This document shows positions 56,199-64,000 of a stretch of DNA of 64,000 bases, one piece after another; within the stretch, counting starts at the first letter, position 1; the number at the start of each line of letters is the position of its first letter. Both the position numbers and the translations under genes were made by a program. This DNA comes from Cupriavidus phytohabitans. Its GTDB lineage: Bacteria; Pseudomonadota; Gammaproteobacteria; Burkholderiales; Burkholderiaceae. The stretch is from assembly GCF_000426345.1 (NCBI RefSeq), contig NZ_AUFE01000015.1:1-64000 (forward strand), in the 5' to 3' direction. The notes beneath the pieces are model-generated. The model did not search any database and was not told the origin of the DNA. It was given only the letters and a program-made list of their open reading frames with translations.

Positions 56199-59100
56199 TT
56201 ATGCCACCATCGCGGCCTGCGAATGCGGTACGGCAGCGGCCAGTGCCGTGTGCGCCAGCGTGTCGAGGTCATTGTCCGCAGCTTCCTGCCTGACGGCAGC
56301 AGCCAGCGCATGCGCGGTCGGATGGTCGAACACCACGCCAGGCGCGATCTCCACCCGCAGCCGGCGGCGCAGCCGCGCAACCAGCTTGATCACCAGCAGC
56401 GAATGGCCGCCGAGGGCGAAGAAGTCGGCATGCGGGTCGACATCGCTCTGTTCCAGCAGCTCGGCCATCAACGCGCACACCAGGGCTTCCACTGCGTCGG
56501 CCGCGGGCACCGCGGCCACGGCTGGCGCCTTGTCGGCGGGAGCCAGTTCGCGCAGCGCGACGCGGTCCGTCTTGCCGTTGGGCAGGCGCGGCAGCACCGC
56601 CAGTGGAACGAAGCGCGCCGGCACCATCGCGTCGGGCAGCATCGCGGCCAGCGTGTGGCGCAGCGCGGCGGCGTCGATGGCACTGCCGGCTGCAGGCACG
56701 AGGAAGGCACACAGCACAGCCTCGCCGCCGGGTCCCGCCACCGCGCACACCGCTGCCTGCGCGACCGCTGGCTGGGCCAGCAGCGCGGCTTCGACTTCCG
56801 CGGGCTCGACGCGGATGCCGCGGACCTTGACCTGCTGGTCGGCGCGGCCCAGCAGCTGCAAACCGGCGGGCGTGGCGCGCGCGAGATCGCCGGTGCGGTA
56901 CAAGCGCTCGCCGGCGGCGAAGGGATCGTCGACGAACGCCGCCGCATCGAGGTCCGCCCGGCCGAGGTAGCCGCGCGCGAGTTGCGGGCCGCCGACGTAA
57001 AGCTGCCCGGCCACGCCGGCCGGCACCGGCCGCAGCGCGTCGTCCAGCAGGCGCACGCGGGTCGCACCCAGCGCGCGGCTCAGCGGCGCCGTGCCGGCGG
57101 GCCACGCCGGCATGTCCGCGCCTAGCGCGTGCACCATCACGCCGATGGTGGTTTCGGTGGGGCCATAGTGGTTGAAGATGCGGCACGCGGGCGCATGGCG
57201 GCGCAACGTATCGACCAGGCTGGCCGGCAATGGCTCGCCGCCCAGGATGACGGTGGCCGGTACCGCGGGCGCTTCCGTTTCCAGCAGCGCCGCCAGGTGC
57301 GACGGCACGATCTTGATGGCATCGACCGCGCGGCCGCGCAGGTAGCGCGCGAAGGCCGCGGGGTGGGCCATGTCGTCATCGCCGGCCACGACCAGGCAGC
57401 CGCCCTGCCACAGGGCGGCAAACAGCGTGGTGTTGCCGAGGTCGGCGGCCACCGATGAGGTCAGCCCGAAGCGTTGGCACGACGACAGCGACAGTGCGTC
57501 GCAAACCGCCGCGGTGTAGTGGCTGACCTGCGCGTGGCCGATCACCACGCCCTTGGGTTCGCCGGTGGAGCCGGAGGTGAACAGGACGTAGGCGGCGGCG
57601 TCGGGCGCGACGGTTGCCGCATCCTCCGCTGCTGACGCGACGGAAGCGAGCAAGGCATCGGCAGCGACCACGGTGCCGTCGCCAGGCGATGCCTGCTGCG
57701 CGATCGTCAGCACCGGCGCGGCCTGCGCCAGCACGCTGCGGCGCCGCGCCTGCGGCCAGGCCGGGTCGAGCGGCACGTAGGCACCCCCTGCGGCCCATAC
57801 CGCGAGCAGGCAGGCCACCAGCGCGCCGCTGCGCGGCAATGCCAGGGCCACGCGCGTGCCGGGGCCGACTCCAAGCCCGCGCAGCCGTTGCGCCGCCGCA
57901 TGCACCGTGCGCTGCAGGCCGGCATAGTCGAGTACGAGATCGGCGGCATCCAGCGCAGGCGCCGCCGGCGTATTGCGTGCATGCGTTGCGATGCGGTTCA
58001 ACAGCGAGTCGTCCGCCGCGACCGGTTTGTCGCCGGCCCAGCATTGCGGCACGCGCAAGGTATCGTCCGCCGGCCACCACAGCGACGACAGCGGCGCATC
58101 CAGTGCGGCCGGCAGCGCGCCGATCAGCGCAGCGAGATGAGACAGCAGCCACGGCCCCACGCGCGGATGCAGCGTGCCGGCCGACGCGTGCAGCGCCAGC
58201 GCGGCCATGCCCCGCCCGTCGTCCAGTGCCTCGCACACCAGGTCGAAACCGGGCCACGCGGGGCTCGCCAGCGCAATCCCGCCGGCGGGCAACGGCGATA
58301 CCGAAAACCCGATGCGCGGGCCGGCATCGCCAGGCAGCCACGCTTCCTGCCACGCGGCGTGGCCGTCCAGCGCCGGCAGCCACGCCTGCCAGTGGTGGCG
58401 CAGGCTGGCTTCGTCATCCCATTGCACGCCAAGCGGCAGCGCCTTGACGAATACGCCGGCGGCGCCGGCCATCACGTCGTAGTCGCGGCGGCAGTCGTGC
58501 AGCCACGTGGCGCTGAATGCCGGCTGCGCGCACAGGCGCGCCAGCAGGGTCCACCACGCGGCCTGCAGCACGCGCTCGGGCGTGGTGCCGAGCTGGCGCG
58601 CGGTGACGTCCAGCGCCTGGCGATGCGCGGCATGCAGCGTGTGGCGCCAGCTGTCGGCGGTGGTGGCGGAAGCTGCAGCGAGCGCGTCGGGCAGGCGCAG
58701 CGGCGCGGGCAGGCTGGCCGCATGGGCCTGCCAGTAGCCGCGGCCGGCGTTGCCGGTGCCGTCCTCGCCCAGGCGCGCGCCTTCCTGCCAGTCGGCATAT
58801 CGGGCGTATTGCAGCGGCGGCTCGGCGTCGTCCGCGGCCGGGGCCGGGGTGTCCAGCGCGGCGCGTACAGCTTCGGCGAAGCGCAGCGCGCTGTTGCGGT
58901 CTGCCGCCAGCGGGCTGGCCAGCAGCCACAGTGTGGCACCGCCGCTGGCCAGCGGGCACAGGCAGGCGCGCAGCACATCGCCCTGCGCCGGATCGAGCGC
59001 AGGCAGCGCCGGCGCATCGCCGTCCGCGACGATGGTTGTGGCCGCGACGTTGCCGTTTTGCGTCACACATGCCACCAGCTGGCTGCCATCATCGATGTAA

Positions 59101-59277
59101 GCCATGCGCAGCACGTCGTGGCGTTCGCGCAGCACGGCCAGCGCGGCGTCTACGGCGGCAGGCTCGGGCTGGCAACGCAACAGGATGCGCACCACCTGCG
59201 CGTGCGGCGCCGGCGCGCTGCGCCATTGCTGCCAGGCGGCCTGTTGTTCGGGGGTCGGGCTCCAGGTGTCGTGCATC

Positions 59278-59285
<8 letters not shown>
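56199..59285 (-). CDS. NRPS-2: degenerate C, adenylation with aspartate code, carrier
   Basis: A 1028-residue protein. Residues about 1-430 have the condensation fold, but the HHxxxDG site is replaced by SPLAADR (about residue 125), so it cannot be a normal condensation catalyst. The A domain has LFTSGSTGEPKG near 570 and the unusual VAADLGNTTLF; aligned to GrsA the pocket reads D-L-T-K-I-G-H-I-G-K, essentially the known aspartate code. The carrier motif is FFALGGHSLLVIKL near 960. The start at 59285 has GGAG seven bases upstream and overlaps the hydroxylase end of NRPS-1 by eight bases. The fused hydroxylase in NRPS-1 probably acts on the aspartate loaded here. Confidence 0.88.

Positions 59286-64000
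<4,715 letters not shown>

Overview
The window is high-GC DNA (near 70% by eye) from a betaproteobacterium, most probably a Cupriavidus or close Burkholderiales relative. This rests on a Bug-type (TctC) solute-binding protein, an H-NS-like gene, a metal-resistance block, and a hydroxamate / beta-hydroxyaspartate NRPS siderophore locus of the kind known from Cupriavidus. Replicon and species cannot be told from the sequence alone. No rRNA, tRNA, CRISPR array, transposase or phage gene was recognised.

Left third (1-17.4 kb), accessory metabolism and stress genes: the end of an Arn-type locus (ArnA-like UDP-sugar decarboxylase, ArnD); a Zn/Cd/Pb P-type ATPase behind a MerR-type promoter, a VOC protein and a heavy-metal-type two-component system; a secreted hypothetical protein; an H-NS-like protein with a charge-inverted DNA-binding motif; a secreted 14-residue-repeat protein; a BKACE plus 3-hydroxyacyl-CoA dehydrogenase pair with a divergent LysR gene; an IlvD/EDD sugar-acid dehydratase with a GntR regulator and a divergent Bug protein; a beta-hydroxyacid dehydrogenase; and a small glycine-zipper lipoprotein.

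Middle (17.4-36.8 kb): an aryl-polyene-like locus consists of glycosyltransferase and acyl carrier protein on the minus strand. A tightly overlapping nine-gene plus-strand operon follows (membrane protein, AMP-ligase fused to a hotdog dehydratase, acyltransferase, LolA-like protein, MMPL exporter, polysaccharide deacetylase, ketosynthase, chain-length-factor-like protein, dehydratase). No ketoreductase or aromatic-starter enzyme is seen. Then come a homogentisate operon (flavin hydroxylase, HmgA, FahA), an XRE regulator, a TetR gene and an alpha/beta hydrolase that share a near-identical operator, and a DUF2917 gene.

Right part (36.8-64 kb): a siderophore system read leftward. NRPS-1 (partial, ending in a fused aspartate beta-hydroxylase), NRPS-2 and NRPS-3 form one transcription unit. 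A divergent fhuF-type ferric reductase gene and a Fur-box promoter separate it from a second unit: NRPS-4, a PvdE-type ABC exporter, hydroxyornithine acetyltransferase, ornithine N5-hydroxylase, TonB-dependent receptor, DUF3649, PepSY membrane protein and DUF3325. Hand-read adenylation codes suggest the order diaminobutyrate, aspartate (beta-hydroxylated), N5-hydroxyornithine (epimerised), glycine. No thioesterase is visible, one condensation domain is degenerate, and two condensation domains are adjacent at a protein junction. The locus therefore contains the genes for making, exporting, importing and reducing a mixed hydroxamate / beta-hydroxyaspartate siderophore. The start of the assembly line lies beyond the window.
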